47,887 nt of DNA from Hyphomicrobiales bacterium (GCA_900465665.1 UBJO01000007.1:1-47887), one strand, 5' to 3'; counted from the first letter of the stretch, positions 7,207-17,240 are shown. Numbers and translations: made by a program. The notes: generated by a model from the letters alone, not told the origin.

Positions 7207-9384
7207 TCAGCCGGCGATCTTCGAGAAGTCGGCGACGGTGCCGGTGGCTTCGCGGACGAGGCGCAGTAGCGCCAGGCGGTTGGCGCGGATCGCGGCGTCC
7301 TCGTCGTTGACGAGCACGTCGGTGAAGAAGCGGTCGACAGGCGCGCGCAGCGTAGAGAGAGCGGCCATTGCCGAGCGGAAATCTTCCTTCTCGATCGCGC
7401 CGGATGCCTCGGCCGAAACCGTCTTGATCGCCGCGAAAAGCTCCTTCTCGGCGTCGAGCTTCAGAAGCGCGTCCGAGACGCCATCGGCGACCACGGTGCC
7501 CTTCTTCTCTTCGGCAGCCAGGAGCTGCACGGCGCGCTTGGTGCCGGCAAGCAGGTTCTTGCCGTCCTCGGAGCTGACGAAATGGGTCAGCGCCTCGACG
7601 CGCCGCGCGACCATACGGAGATCATCGGTCTCCGGCGTCAGCACCGCGTCGATCAGGTCATGGCGGGCGCCCTGGTCGCGCAGATAGACCTTCAGGCGGT
7701 CATGGAAGAACGACAGGAGATCGAGCTGGCGCGACATGTCGTCGGCGGCAACCGTATTGCCGATATCCATGTCGATGCGCGCCATGTGGCTGACGATGCG
7801 CGGAAGCAACGTCAGATGCACGCCACGCTCCAGGATGATGCGGATGACGCCAAGCGCGGCACGGCGCAGCGCGAAGGGGTCCTTGGAGCCCGTCGGCTTC
7901 TCGTCGACGGCCCAGAAGCCGATCAGCGTGTCGAGCTTGTCGGCAAGCGCCACCGTGATCGCCACCTTGTCCTGCGGCAGCTGGTCGGATGGGCCCTGCG
8001 GCTTGTAGTGTTCCTCGATCGCGGTCGAGACCACGGCCTCTTCGCCCTGAAGAGCGGCATACTTGCGGCCCATCACGCCCTGCAGCTCGGGGAATTCGCC
8101 GACGGCTTCGGTGCGCAGGTCCGCCTTGGCGAGCACGACCGCGCGGTCGACCAGCTTGTAGTCGGCGCCGGCGGGGAAGGCGACCTTGGCGGCCATGGCG
8201 CGGATGCGCTCGACCCGCTCGCCCTGCGTGCCGAGCTTGGCATGGAAGGTGACGTTGAGCGCATCGAGCTTGGCCATGCGCTGGTCGAGCGGCTTCTTCA
8301 GATCGAGGCTGAATTTCTTGGCCGAAGCCTCCAGCGTCTCCAGATCCGGCAGATCGCCCTGGTCGCGCTTCCAGAAGTGCAGAGCGTCGGAAAGACGGGC
8401 GCGCACGACCTTGCCGTTGCCGTGGATGATTTCCTTACCGCCATCCGTCGCTTCGATGTTCGATACGAGGATGAAATTGTTCGAAAGCGTCTCTTCGCCC
8501 GGTTTGCGTGTGACGAAGCATTTCTGGTTGGTCTTGATCGTCAGCCGGATGATCTCGGACGGGATCGAGAGGTAGGCTTCCTCGAAGCTTCCCATCAGAA
8601 CCTGCGGCCATTCGACGAGGCCGGAAACCTCTTCCAGCAGGCCTTCGTCCTCGACCAGTTCGAGGCCGTTGGCGAAGGCGACGTCGCGGGCGTCGTGCAG
8701 GATGATGTCCTTGCGGCGCTCGGCGTCGAGAATGACCTTGGCCTTCTCCAGGCTCGCGACATAATCGTCGAAGCGCTTGACGGTGATCGCCTCTGGCGCA
8801 TGGAAGCGGTGGCCGTAGGTGATGTTGGAGGCGACGATGCCGGAGATTTCGAACGGGATGACCGTCGTTTCCTCATGCTCGGTGCCAAAAAGGCAGACGA
8901 TCGACTGCAGCGGCCGCACCCAGCGCAGCGAACCCGGCTGCGACGAGGCCTTGCCCCAGCGCATCGGCTTCGGCCAGGGGAAGTCGCGGATGATCGAAGG
9001 CATCACCTCGGCAATGATCTCCTCGGCGCTGCGGCCGGTCTTGGAGATGATCGCGACGTAGAAATCGCCCTTCTTCGGGTCGCTCTGCACCTGCGCCTCG
9101 GAAATCGAGGTGAGCCCGGCCGCGCGAAGAAAACCTTCGATCGCCTTTTCGTTGGCGTCGGTGCGCGGACCCTTGCGTTCTTCGCGCACATCGGCGGAGC
9201 GGGCGGTCAGCCCGCGAATGTCGAGCGTCAGCCGGCGCGGCGTCCAGTATTCCCGCGCACCCTCATAGGAAAGTCCCGCCTCGACGAGCGCGTCGGTCAC
9301 AAGCTTCCTCAGATCGCCGGCAGCCTTGCGCTGCAGGCGGGCCGGGATCTCTTCGGAGCGGAGTTCTAACAGCAGATCGGGCAT
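7207..9384 (-). CDS. glyS: Glycine--tRNA ligase beta subunit
   Basis: The beta subunit (725 residues) of the heterotetrameric bacterial glycyl-tRNA synthetase, which charges tRNA-Gly in the cytoplasm. The N-terminus [18 protein letters not shown] is the family signature. The middle holds the HD-like region (about residues 400-500), and the C-terminal 150 residues form the DALR-type anticodon-binding domain. The alpha subunit gene glyQ, which is needed for activity, is not within this window; in rhizobia the two genes are often near each other but not adjacent. The stop codon abuts that of convergent yqaA. Confidence 0.97.
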   Translation of the reverse strand: MPDLLLELRSEEIPARLQRKAAGDLRKLVTDALVEAGLSYEGAREYWTPRRLTLDIRGLTARSADVREERKGPRTDANEKAIEGFLRAAGLTSISEAQVQSDPKKGDFYVAIISKTGRSAEEIIAEVMPSIIRDFPWPKPMRWGKASSQPGSLRWVRPLQSIVCLFGTEHEETTVIPFEISGIVASNITYGHRFHAPEAITVKRFDDYVASLEKAKVILDAERRKDIILHDARDVAFANGLELVEDEGLLEEVSGLVEWPQVLMGSFEEAYLSIPSEIIRLTIKTNQKCFVTRKPGEETLSNNFILVSNIEATDGGKEIIHGNGKVVRARLSDALHFWKRDQGDLPDLETLEASAKKFSLDLKKPLDQRMAKLDALNVTFHAKLGTQGERVERIRAMAAKVAFPAGADYKLVDRAVVLAKADLRTEAVGEFPELQGVMGRKYAALQGEEAVVSTAIEEHYKPQGPSDQLPQDKVAITVALADKLDTLIGFWAVDEKPTGSKDPFALRRAALGVIRIILERGVHLTLLPRIVSHMARIDMDIGNTVAADDMSRQLDLLSFFHDRLKVYLRDQGARHDLIDAVLTPETDDLRMVARRVEALTHFVSSEDGKNLLAGTKRAVQLLAAEEKKGTVVADGVSDALLKLDAEKELFAAIKTVSAEASGAIEKEDFRSAMAALSTLRAPVDRFFTDVLVNDEDAAIRANRLALLRLVREATGTVADFSKIAG

Positions 9385-9627
9385 GTCACTTTCCTTGCCT
9401 CCACGGGGAAGGCGCTACCTTGCGGGTCTGAAAACGGTCGCCTCTGCTAGCAAAGAATGGCGCTGGTTTACAAGCTGCAAAAGCGGGGAGGTGGAGGCGG
9501 GGAGGGGATTTGGGTAACCGGAGTGTCTTTCGGCAGCCTTTGATGTTCGGAAACAGGCTGTGCCTCGGGGTCGAATATCAATGTGGTCTATCGGCCATTG
9601 TGGCCATTCCCGCTGAGCCCGTATTCA

Positions 9628-10338
9628 CTATCGACTTCCATCTCCGAAAAAATCTTCGATCGTCACAAGATGACCTATCGGCCGGTCACCTGTGGGTCGT
9701 TTGCTGCCGGGCGGCTCGCGATCAAAAACCTGCTGAGGTGAGTTTAGCCATGGCAGCCGCTCACGCAGCCGTTCCGTAATAGGAGCTGATGTGACTTCAA
9801 GTTCCAACCGGACAAAGCAAACGTTGGGAAAGATTGCCCCTATTTCGTCGCGCCGAAACTCAAAGATCGTGTTCGGCTTTTGATCGTCTTCGAAAGCGAC
9901 GAAGGTTGGAAATCTTTTACCCAAGCTGTAAGGAATTCGCCCGGAAGTAGATCGTAAAATCTGAAAATCAGCTGCTTCCAGGCCGCCGATGCTATTCTTG
10001 ATACCAAACGAGTTCAGCACGGCGTATTCCCAGATCTGGGCGATAGGCCCATTCTCTATGCGTTCAGTCGGCAGCATGTAGAAACTCTTGCCGCCCGGGA
10101 GATCAAAGATTAGCGCCTCGCCGTAAAGCCTAGTCGCACCACCTGTACCTATCAGGCTGTTCTTGACACGGGCGTAGCGCACTTCCATGACCGTTGAGGC
10201 TTCGATAGGCTTGCCGTCTACTTCGACAGTGGCGATTACACGATACCGAACCTTGGCCGTCTCCTCTTGGCAACCCATCAGAGGCAGCGCCACGATCGAT
10301 GCCATAAATCCCCTGCGCGTTATCGATAGAATTTGCAT
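9628..10338 (-). CDS. Putative Tat-exported lipoprotein, unknown function
   Basis: I do not recognise the 236-residue product beyond its export signal. It begins MQILSITRRGFMASIVALPLMGCQ: a twin-arginine motif (TRRGFMA), a hydrophobic stretch and a lipobox (LMGC) in sequence, so it should be exported folded through Tat and lipidated at Cys23. The mature part looks like a beta-rich domain, with YRVIATVEVDGKPIEAST near the start and a conserved-looking RDEIGAIFPNVCFVRLELE near residue 175. The frame opens at 10380, but the start at 10338 has AGGAT upstream and places the signal correctly. GC content is lower than in flanking genes. It is monocistronic and divergent from tex. Confidence 0.75.
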   Translation of the reverse strand: MQILSITRRGFMASIVALPLMGCQEETAKVRYRVIATVEVDGKPIEASTVMEVRYARVKNSLIGTGGATRLYGEALIFDLPGGKSFYMLPTERIENGPIAQIWEYAVLNSFGIKNSIGGLEAADFQILRSTSGRIPYSLGKRFPTFVAFEDDQKPNTIFEFRRDEIGAIFPNVCFVRLELEVTSAPITERLRERLPWLNSPQQVFDREPPGSKRPTGDRPIGHLVTIEDFFGDGSR

Positions 10339-10573
10339 TGACGATCCTACTTCGCGAACAAACAACCAATAGTCGAGCAATGTGATCGTTCGCTTAACGA
10401 GGCGTATGGCTCGAGCTCAAGCGCCGACGACCGCTTGTGGCGCGAAGCATCGGAGCCTTGGGTCGATGGCACCCCATTGCGCCCCACTTCCGCTGTGGAA
10501 ACCCATCTCCATCCTTGCCTTGCCGCTTTTCGCCGCTATGGTCCGCCACCTCAGTTGAAACGCAGGAACCATC

Positions 10574-12883
10574 ATGGCCGCTGATATCCGCATGCTCTCC
10601 GCAGTCATCGCCTCCGAGATCAATGCCCGGCCCGAGCAGGCCAAGGCCGCGATCGAGTTGCTGGATGAGGGCGCGACCGTGCCGTTCATTGCGCGTTACC
10701 GCAAGGAAGTGACCGGCGGGCTGGATGATACGCAGCTGCGCGACCTCTCCGAACGCCTCGTTTATCTGCGCGAGCTCGAAGCCCGCCGCGACACGATCGT
10801 GGAATCGATCTCGGGCCAGGGCAAGATGAGCGACGAGCTGATGGCAAAGCTCAAGGGCGCGGCCACTAAGGCCGAGCTCGAGGATCTCTATCTGCCCTAC
10901 AAGCCGAAGCGCCGCACCCGTGCCGAGATCGCCCGCGAGCGCGGCCTCGGTCCGCTCGCCGAGGCAATCCTCGCCGACCGCTCGAAAGAGCCAGCAACGC
11001 TGGCCGAAGCCTACATCACCGCAGACGTTCCCGATGTGAAGACGGCGCTGGAAGGCGCCCGCGATATCGTCGCCGAAGGCATCGCCGAAAATGCCGATCT
11101 GCTCGGCAAGCTGCGCGCCCACATGCGCGGTGCGGCCCTTCTGAAGGCCAAGGTGGTGGATGGCAAGCAGGCGACGGGCGAGAAGTTCTCCGACTATTTC
11201 GACCATTCCGAACGCTGGGCAACGGCCCCCGGCCACCGCGCGCTCGCCATGCTGCGCGGCTGGAACGAGGAAGTGCTGACGCTGACGATTGAGGCCGATG
11301 CCGAGACAGCCTCGCCGAACAAGCCGGTCGAGCGGATGATCGCTGCCGCCTACGAGATCGGCAACAGCCGCCCAGGCGACCGCTGGCTGATGGAGGTCGC
11401 CAGCTGGACATGGCGCGTGAAGCTCTCCATGTCGCTGTCGCTCGATCTGATGCGCGAGCTGCGCGAACGCGCCGAGGAAGAGGCGATCCACGTCTTTGCC
11501 CGCAATCTGAAGGACCTGCTGCTCGCAGCGCCCGCCGGCTCGCGCCCGACCATGGGCCTTGATCCGGGCATCCGCACCGGCGTCAAGGTCGCCGTCACCG
11601 ATGCCACCGGCAAGGTGGTCGCGACCTCGACCGTCTATCCATTCCAGCCCCGCAACGATGTGCGCGGCGCGCAGATCGAGCTCGCCTCGCTGATCCGCAA
11701 GCACAATGTCGAGCTGATCTCGATCGGCAACGGCACCGGCAGTCGCGAAACCGAGAAGCTGGTTGCCGACATGCTGGCCGATCTGCCAGGCGCGAAGCCC
11801 ACCAAGGTCATCGTCTCGGAAGCCGGCGCCTCGGTCTATTCGGCATCCGCCACCGCCGCTGCCGAATTCCCCAATCTCGACGTGTCGCTGCGCGGCGCCG
11901 TCTCCATCGCGCGCCGCCTGCAGGATCCGCTGGCCGAGCTCGTCAAGATCGAGCCCAAGTCGATCGGCGTCGGCCAGTACCAGCACGATGTCGACCAGCA
12001 GAAGCTGTCGCGCTCGCTCGATGCCGTGGTCGAAGACGCGGTGAATGCCGTCGGCGTCGATCTCAACATGGCCTCTGTGCCGCTGCTCGCCCGCGTCTCC
12101 GGCCTTGGAACCTCGATCGCTGAAGCCATCGTCAGGCATCGCGACGAGACCGGACGCTTCGAGACCCGCCGCGACCTCCTGAAGGTCGCCCGTCTCGGCC
12201 AGCGCACCTTCGAGCAATGCGCCGGCTTCCTGCGCATCCGCGACGGCAAGGAGCCGCTCGATGCCTCCTCCGTCCACCCGGAAGCCTACGGCGTCGCCAA
12301 GAAGATCGTCGCCGCCTGCGGCCGCGACCTGCGCACGCTGATGGGCGACAGCGCGGTGCTGAAATCGGTCGATCCGCGCCAGTTCATCGACGACAAGTTC
12401 GGCCTTCCGACGGTCAAGGACATCCTGTCCGAACTGGAAAAGCCCGGCCGCGACCCGCGCCCGAGCTTCAAGACCGCGACCTTCGCGGAAGGGATCAACG
12501 AGATCTCCGACCTGAAGCCGGGCATGACGCTTGAGGGAACGGTAACCAACGTCGCCGCCTTCGGCGCCTTCGTCGATATCGGCGTCCATCAGGATGGACT
12601 GGTGCACGTTTCGCAGCTCGCAGACCGCTTCGTCAAAGATCCTCACGAAGTTGTGAAAGCCGGCGATGTGGTCAAGGTTCGCGTCGTCGAGGTGGATGCA
12701 AAACGCAAGCGCATCGCCCTTTCCATGCGCAAGGATGATGGTGCCGGTGCCCCTCCGCCACGCGGCGAAACCCGTTCAAATCCAGCCCCTCGAGGCGGAA
12801 ACGAGCGGCGCTCGTCGAGCCCGAAACAGGAGAGCCAGGGGGCATTCGGGGCCGCGCTTGCCGAGGCCATGAAGCGAAAATAA
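10574..12883 (+). CDS. tex: Tex family RNA-binding transcription accessory protein
   Basis: A 769-residue cytoplasmic nucleic-acid-binding protein, the normal length for Tex. Domains in order: N-terminal helical Tex_N region (residues 5-190); a YqgF/RNase H-like fold beginning [16 protein letters not shown] (about 325-455); helix-hairpin-helix modules (about 495-560, [16 protein letters not shown]); and a C-terminal S1 domain (about 650-720, [20 protein letters not shown]) followed by a basic, low-complexity tail. Tex proteins influence transcription and RNA metabolism; the mechanism is not settled. The ATG at 10574 follows CGCAGGAACC. The next gene, cfa, has its own upstream elements. Confidence 0.96.
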   Translation: MAADIRMLSAVIASEINARPEQAKAAIELLDEGATVPFIARYRKEVTGGLDDTQLRDLSERLVYLRELEARRDTIVESISGQGKMSDELMAKLKGAATKAELEDLYLPYKPKRRTRAEIARERGLGPLAEAILADRSKEPATLAEAYITADVPDVKTALEGARDIVAEGIAENADLLGKLRAHMRGAALLKAKVVDGKQATGEKFSDYFDHSERWATAPGHRALAMLRGWNEEVLTLTIEADAETASPNKPVERMIAAAYEIGNSRPGDRWLMEVASWTWRVKLSMSLSLDLMRELRERAEEEAIHVFARNLKDLLLAAPAGSRPTMGLDPGIRTGVKVAVTDATGKVVATSTVYPFQPRNDVRGAQIELASLIRKHNVELISIGNGTGSRETEKLVADMLADLPGAKPTKVIVSEAGASVYSASATAAAEFPNLDVSLRGAVSIARRLQDPLAELVKIEPKSIGVGQYQHDVDQQKLSRSLDAVVEDAVNAVGVDLNMASVPLLARVSGLGTSIAEAIVRHRDETGRFETRRDLLKVARLGQRTFEQCAGFLRIRDGKEPLDASSVHPEAYGVAKKIVAACGRDLRTLMGDSAVLKSVDPRQFIDDKFGLPTVKDILSELEKPGRDPRPSFKTATFAEGINEISDLKPGMTLEGTVTNVAAFGAFVDIGVHQDGLVHVSQLADRFVKDPHEVVKAGDVVKVRVVEVDAKRKRIALSMRKDDGAGAPPPRGETRSNPAPRGGNERRSSSPKQESQGAFGAALAEAMKRK

Positions 12884-12914
12884 GGACTTACGGATAAGCA
12901 TTGCAAAAATATCA

Positions 12915-12941
12915 CACTTTGGCAGCCTTGTTGCCAAAGTG
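12915..12941 (+). promoter_or_regulatory. Perfect palindrome overlapping a sigma-54-like promoter
   Basis: A 10-bp perfect inverted repeat (12915-12924 with 12932-12941, 7-nt loop) lies between tex and cfa. It contains TGGCA at 12920-12924 and TTGC at 12931-12934, with the GG and GC dinucleotides at the spacing of a -24/-12 sigma-54 promoter. No T run follows, so it is a poor terminator for tex. It could be an operator, a sigma-54 promoter for cfa about 75 bp downstream, or both. Confidence 0.4.
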
Positions 12942-13017
12942 CCAATTGCGGCGCTTGTAAGGCGGCAGGGAGAGCCTAAGTTTATCGGATTATCCTGTCA
13001 CATTGCGAGGCCTCAAT

Positions 13018-14277
13018 ATGGCGTCGGCTTTCTTATCGATTGTCCAAAAAATCATCCGTAAGGGTAACCTTAAACTCACACTCGCCAATGGCGAGACACA
13101 TACCATCGGGGACGGCACCGGAGATCTCGTTGCCGCCCGCGTTGCCGACGAGGAGGCGGAGCGACTGATCCGCCGAGACCCCACCCTCAAGCTCGGCGAA
13201 ATGTACATGGATGGCCGGTTCATTCTGGAACAGGGCAACATCTACGATTTCCTGGCCCTGGTGAAACAGAACACCACCAACGAAATCTTCGACATCCCGA
13301 TGGCGGCCCTCCTGATCGGCCGCATCGCCCTGCAGCAGCTAAAGAGCCGTCTGCCCGTCAACCACAACAAGCGCAACGTTGCCCATCACTACGATCTGTC
13401 GGAAAAGCTGTTCGAGCTCTTTCTCGATGAGGACTGGCAATATTCCTGTGCCTATTACAATCCGCCCGGCATCAGCCTGGAGGAGGCGCAGGTCGCCAAG
13501 AAGCGCCACATCGCCGCCAAGCTCCTGCTTCAGCCCAACCAGCGCGCGCTGGAAATCGGCTCCGGCTGGGGCGGCATGGGCATGTATCTGACGGAGTCCA
13601 CACCGGGGCTCGATCTCACCGGCATCACGCTCAGCGAAGAGCAGCTGAAGATCTCCCGCGAGCGGGCGCAAAAGCGCGGTCTCACCGACCGGCTGCGCTT
13701 CGAGCTGCAGGATTACCGCACGATGAAGGGTCAGAAGTTCGACCGCATCGTCTCCGTCGGTATGTTCGAGCATGTCGGCATCGGCAATTTCGGCAACTTC
13801 TTCCGCAAGGTGCACGAGCTGCTGGCAGACGACGGGGTCATGGTGCTGCATTCGATCGCCCGTCCGAAGCCCAGCTTCGGCACCAATGCCTTCATCGAGA
13901 AGTATATCTTCCCGCAGGGCTATATCCCCTCGATCGGCGAAACGCTGCCGGCCATCGAAAAGGCGAACCTTCTGGTGCGCGACGTTGAGGTCCTGCCGCT
14001 GCACTATGCCTATACGCTGCGCCATTGGCGCGAGCGTTTCGTGGCGCGCAAGGCCGAAGCCGTGGCGCTTTATGACGAACGCTTCTTCCGCATGTGGGAG
14101 TTCTATCTGGCCGGCTCCGAAATGGGCTTCCGCTGGGACGAGCTCTTCATCATGCAGATCCAGATTTCCAAGAACCAGTATTCCACCCCCGACAATCGCG
14201 ACTATATCGCCGCGAACGAGGCGAAGCTGAAGGAATTCGAGGCCACGCGTCCGCCGCTCGAAAAGGTCATCCTCTGA
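13018..14277 (+). CDS. cfa: Cyclopropane-fatty-acyl-phospholipid synthase
   Basis: A 419-residue SAM-dependent enzyme that adds a methylene group across the double bond of unsaturated acyl chains in membrane phospholipids, typically as cells enter stationary phase or meet acid stress. The N-terminal domain (1-115) is the lipid-binding part. The catalytic domain begins VAHHYDLSEKLFELFLD, the CFA synthase signature, with the SAM motif LEIGSGWGGMGMYL at about 178-191 and the substrate-pocket segment MFEHVGIGNFGNFF further on. The ATG at 13018 has GCGAGG upstream and is preferred to a TTG at 13003. A terminator follows directly. The length exceeds that of E. coli Cfa (about 380) mainly in the N-terminal region. 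Confidence 0.95.
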   Translation: MASAFLSIVQKIIRKGNLKLTLANGETHTIGDGTGDLVAARVADEEAERLIRRDPTLKLGEMYMDGRFILEQGNIYDFLALVKQNTTNEIFDIPMAALLIGRIALQQLKSRLPVNHNKRNVAHHYDLSEKLFELFLDEDWQYSCAYYNPPGISLEEAQVAKKRHIAAKLLLQPNQRALEIGSGWGGMGMYLTESTPGLDLTGITLSEEQLKISRERAQKRGLTDRLRFELQDYRTMKGQKFDRIVSVGMFEHVGIGNFGNFFRKVHELLADDGVMVLHSIARPKPSFGTNAFIEKYIFPQGYIPSIGETLPAIEKANLLVRDVEVLPLHYAYTLRHWRERFVARKAEAVALYDERFFRMWEFYLAGSEMGFRWDELFIMQIQISKNQYSTPDNRDYIAANEAKLKEFEATRPPLEKVIL

Positions 14278-14286
14278 CTTGACGAA

Positions 14287-14315
14287 AAGGCGCGGCGAGA
14301 CCCGCGCCTTTTTTG
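14287..14315 (+). terminator. Rho-independent terminator of cfa
   Basis: A perfect 9-bp stem (14287-14295 with 14302-14310, loop of 6) ends in a run of T residues. Confidence 0.9.
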
Positions 14316-14347
14316 TTTCCGCTGTTTCATTTTGAAAGGGTTGCGAG

Positions 14348-14926
14348 ATGAGTAGTGCCTACCCCGAGATCACGCTGGTGCGCCACGGCGAGACCGAATG
14401 GAGCCTGTCGGGCCGCCACACCGGCCGCAGCGATATCCCGCTGACCGAAAACGGCGAAGCCGCCGCCAGCCGCCTCGGCCCGCGCCTTGAAGGCCTGACC
14501 GTCGCCGAAGTCTGGTCGAGCCCCTCCCAGCGCGCCCGCAACACCTGCCGCCTTGCCGGCTTCGGCGAGCGCATGGTGGTCAAGGACGACCTCGCCGAAT
14601 GGGACTACGGCGCCTACGAGGGCATCAAGACCAAGGAGATCCTCGCTCAACGCCCCGGCTGGCAACTCTTCCGCGACGGCTGCCCAGATGGCGAGAGCGC
14701 CGCCGAGGTCGGCACCCGCGCCGACAGCATCATCGCCGCGATCCGCTCGGTCAACGCCCCGATCCTGATCTTTTCCTCTTCTCACTTCCTCCGCGTTCTG
14801 GCCGCCCGCTGGCTGGGATTGCCGCCGGAAGGCGGGGCGCATTTCGTCCTGGATACGACGAGCGTCAGCGTGTTGGGGTATGAGCATGATCTCGGCGAGC
14901 CGGTGATCCGGCGGTGGAATGGGTAG
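14348..14926 (+). CDS. Histidine phosphatase family protein
   Basis: A 192-residue member of the phosphoglycerate mutase-like histidine phosphatase superfamily. The catalytic RHGETEW motif is at residues 12-18, with the nucleophilic histidine in a phosphohistidine mechanism. The conserved partner residues follow as SSPSQRARNTC (about 57-67), the acid/base glutamate region WDYGAYEG and the second histidine in SSHFLRVLAARW near residue 140. Length and motif pattern fit small broad-specificity phosphatases (alpha-ribazole phosphatase/GpmB-like); the substrate cannot be told from sequence, and no cobalamin genes are nearby. An SD (AAGGG) sits 7 nt before the ATG. Confidence 0.9.
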   Translation: MSSAYPEITLVRHGETEWSLSGRHTGRSDIPLTENGEAAASRLGPRLEGLTVAEVWSSPSQRARNTCRLAGFGERMVVKDDLAEWDYGAYEGIKTKEILAQRPGWQLFRDGCPDGESAAEVGTRADSIIAAIRSVNAPILIFSSSHFLRVLAARWLGLPPEGGAHFVLDTTSVSVLGYEHDLGEPVIRRWNG

Positions 14927-14952
14927 GGTGCGGCGTAAGCCCCACCATCCCG

Positions 14953-14981
14953 CTTGACCCGCCATCCCCCACATCGCTAGA
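14953..14981 (+). promoter_or_regulatory. Candidate promoter giving a leaderless ubiA transcript
   Basis: CTTGAC (14953-14958) and GCTAGA (14976-14981) are 17 bp apart. The expected start of transcription, about 7 nt after the -10, falls on or next to the ubiA ATG at 14989, and no SD is present before that ATG. Confidence 0.45.
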
Positions 14982-14988
14982 TGGCCGC

Positions 14989-15948
14989 ATGCAACAGATC
15001 GACGGAATCAATGGGCGCGTTGCGGATGCGCCGTCCAACAACTGGGTTTACCGGGTGCTGCCGCCATGGCTTTGGCCGTACGCGCAGCTGGCGCGCTGGG
15101 ATCGGCCGATCGGCTGGCAGCTTCTGCTGTGGCCTTGCTTCTGGTCGGCTGCGATGGCGGCCAACGCGGCTGTCCATGTCGGCCTCTTTTCCGGCGGTCA
15201 GCTGATCTGGCATCTGGTGCTCTATTTCATCGGCTCCGTCGCCATGCGCGGCGCCGGCTGCACCTATAACGATCTCGTCGACCACAAGATCGACATGGAA
15301 GTCGCGCGCACCCGCTCGCGCCCGCTGCCATCTGGCCGCGTTACCCGCACGCAGGCGAAGATCTTCATTCTGTTGCAGGCCCTGGTCGGCCTGGTTGTCG
15401 TTCTGCAGCTCAACTGGTTCTCCGTCATCCTCGGCGTCGCGTCGCTTGCCATCGTCGCGCTCTATCCCTTCGCCAAGCGCTTCACCGACTGGCCGCAGTT
15501 CTTCCTCGGGCTAGCCTTCTCCTGGGGCGCGCTGATGGGCTGGGCCGCGATCTTCGGCAGTCTCTCGCTGGCGCCGGTGCTGCTCTATATCGGCGCGGTC
15601 GTCTGGACGATCGGCTATGACACTATCTACGCCCACCAGGACAAGGAAGACGACGAGCTGATCGGCGTCCGCTCTACCGCGCGTCTGTTCGGCGACAACA
15701 CCAAGCCATGGCTGGTCGGTCTCTATGGTCTGATGCTGATCCTCACCTTCGCAGCCTTCCTGCTCGCAGGCGTCGGCATCATCGCCTATCTCGGCCTGCT
15801 GATCGCAGCCGGCATGTTCGCCTGGCAGATCGTCACGCTCGATATCAACGATGCCGATCAGTGCCTGGTGCTGTTCAAGTCGAACAACCGCGTCGGCATG
15901 ATCATCTTCGCAGGCCTGTTCCTGTCGCTGTTGTTCGTGCTTCCATAG
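14989..15948 (+). CDS. ubiA: 4-hydroxybenzoate octaprenyltransferase
   Basis: A 319-residue integral membrane prenyltransferase that attaches the polyprenyl tail to 4-hydroxybenzoate in ubiquinone synthesis. The two Asp-rich motifs that bind magnesium-pyrophosphate are visible: NDLVDHKID (N94-D102) and YDTIYAHQDKEDDE (Y210-E223). About eight membrane segments can be traced. The length fits the alphaproteobacterial UbiA, which has an N-terminal extension relative to E. coli. The frame is open from 14914, overlapping the phosphatase gene, but the ATG at 14989 fits the family start and a promoter positioned for leaderless expression. Confidence 0.95.
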   Translation: MQQIDGINGRVADAPSNNWVYRVLPPWLWPYAQLARWDRPIGWQLLLWPCFWSAAMAANAAVHVGLFSGGQLIWHLVLYFIGSVAMRGAGCTYNDLVDHKIDMEVARTRSRPLPSGRVTRTQAKIFILLQALVGLVVVLQLNWFSVILGVASLAIVALYPFAKRFTDWPQFFLGLAFSWGALMGWAAIFGSLSLAPVLLYIGAVVWTIGYDTIYAHQDKEDDELIGVRSTARLFGDNTKPWLVGLYGLMLILTFAAFLLAGVGIIAYLGLLIAAGMFAWQIVTLDINDADQCLVLFKSNNRVGMIIFAGLFLSLLFVLP

Positions 15949-15961
15949 GTCGATAACAAGC

Positions 15962-16852
15962 CTACGGAACGTGCTGCATGATGATCTGCGTGTGCAGCAT
16001 TGGCGCATCGGCGCCGAAATAGGTGTCGAGTACCGTAAGGAAATCGTCGGACAGGTAGAAATCCGTCAAGGCGCGATCGGCGAGCAGCCGGAAATCGGCG
16101 TCGTTTCGGGGCAGGGCGATCGCATAGGGCTCATGCGTGAAGAGCCGATTGCCGACCTCGAGCAAGGATGGATCCCGCGCCCGGGTGGCGAGGCTGGTCA
16201 GTAACACCTGATCGCCGATATAGGCGTCGATCTTGCGATCCTCGAGCGCCTTCAAGCCCTCTTCATGTGTCTTGAAATCGGCGATCGTGGTCGTCGATGC
16301 CTGGCCCTTCATGGCTTCGTGCAGCGCCGCTCCCGTCGTCGAATTCGCCCGCGCGCCGATCACGCTTGCCGAAGCGGCACGCTGGCTGACGGCGCTCACG
16401 GCCGGTTTGTCGAAGAAGAACGATTGCAGGTAGTCGGGCGAATCCTTGCGAAGCAGGGCGCTTGCCCCTGTCAGAAAGATCGGCTGCGAGAAGTCGACGA
16501 TCTCACGCCGCTCGAGATTGACGGTGATCGCACCGCACAGCAGATCGACCTCACCATCCTTCACGGCATCGAAGCCATTGGCGAGCGTCTTCTGGACGTA
16601 TTCGCGTTTCAACTCCGGCACCTGATGCTCGATGTCGTCTGCGATCCTGTTGCAGAGATCGATCGCATAACCCGTCGGCTCTGCCCCGGCCTTGGCCGCG
16701 GAGAAGGGAGCTTCGTCGTTGATATAGCCGATGCGCACCGTTCCGCGCTCGATGATGCCGTCGAGAGTGGCGGCACTTGCCGTCAGGGCTGAAAGGGAAA
16801 GGGCGATAATCGCCAGCGGGAGCCGTCTCATGCACTTTGTTGCCACCGGCAT
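15962..16852 (-). CDS. Periplasmic solute-binding protein, amino-acid ABC type
   Basis: A periplasmic binding protein of the SBP_bac_3 family, about 296 residues with its signal peptide (RRLPLAIIALSLSALTASA, cleavage after ASA). The mature protein begins ATLDGIIERGTVRIGYIND, typical of polar amino-acid binders, and has the conserved DGEVDLLCGAITVNLERR and DFSQPIFLTGA segments of the ligand cleft. No permease or ATPase gene is adjacent, so it is an orphan or supplies a transporter elsewhere. Possible starts are 16861, 16852 and 16831; 16852 is chosen because CGGAG lies 9 nt upstream. Ligand unknown. Confidence 0.88.
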   Translation of the reverse strand: MPVATKCMRRLPLAIIALSLSALTASAATLDGIIERGTVRIGYINDEAPFSAAKAGAEPTGYAIDLCNRIADDIEHQVPELKREYVQKTLANGFDAVKDGEVDLLCGAITVNLERREIVDFSQPIFLTGASALLRKDSPDYLQSFFFDKPAVSAVSQRAASASVIGARANSTTGAALHEAMKGQASTTTIADFKTHEEGLKALEDRKIDAYIGDQVLLTSLATRARDPSLLEVGNRLFTHEPYAIALPRNDADFRLLADRALTDFYLSDDFLTVLDTYFGADAPMLHTQIIMQHVP

Positions 16853-16946
16853 GACGCTCATCTCCGAAAGACGGTTGCGATCTCAAAGCTGTGCACGCAG
16901 CTTATGGTCAGCCGGGCATTTGTCAACCGAAGCTATCCGCCGTGTT

Positions 16947-17240
16947 TTAGTCCAGCCAGCTCGATGGCTCCCGCATGCCGTGGACAACGACGACGATTTC
17001 GGCGCCATAATTCGTTGGTTCGTAAATGGCGATGTACCGCCCCTCGACGATTATCCTGGCGAGTGCGCTGATGTCAGGTCGAGCGGCACCCATTTCAGGA
17101 TATTCGGCAACCCGGGCGAACTTTTCCAGCAGTCTCTGGATTAGGCGATCTGCTGCAGTTTCATTGTGAACAGCGACATCGTGCCAGATATCGCGTATCT
17201 GGCGTTTGGCACGCGGCGACAGCCGGTACCGGTTAGCCAC
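16947..17240 (-). CDS. parE: ParE-type toxin
   Basis: A 97-residue RelE/ParE superfamily protein: MANRYRLSPRAKRQIRDIWH at the start, a central EYPEMGAARPDISALAR and the C-terminal IYEPTNYGAEIVVVVHGMREP. These match ParE, which in studied cases poisons DNA gyrase; target here is inferred. It overlaps the end of the antitoxin gene by 8 bp, so translation is coupled, and antitoxin precedes toxin as usual for ParDE. Confidence 0.9.
   Translation of the reverse strand: MANRYRLSPRAKRQIRDIWHDVAVHNETAADRLIQRLLEKFARVAEYPEMGAARPDISALARIIVEGRYIAIYEPTNYGAEIVVVVHGMREPSSWLD

Noticed and set aside
7582..9369. Long plus-strand ORF of 595 codons opposite glyS
   Set aside because: It is antisense to a certain gene in a high-GC sequence, where opposite-strand frames stay open by third-position bias. 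Its composition (His/Arg/Asp/Leu-rich) matches no family.
10394..12646. Minus-strand ORF of 750 codons opposite tex
   Set aside because: Shadow of tex with the same antisense composition; no SD and no recognisable domain.
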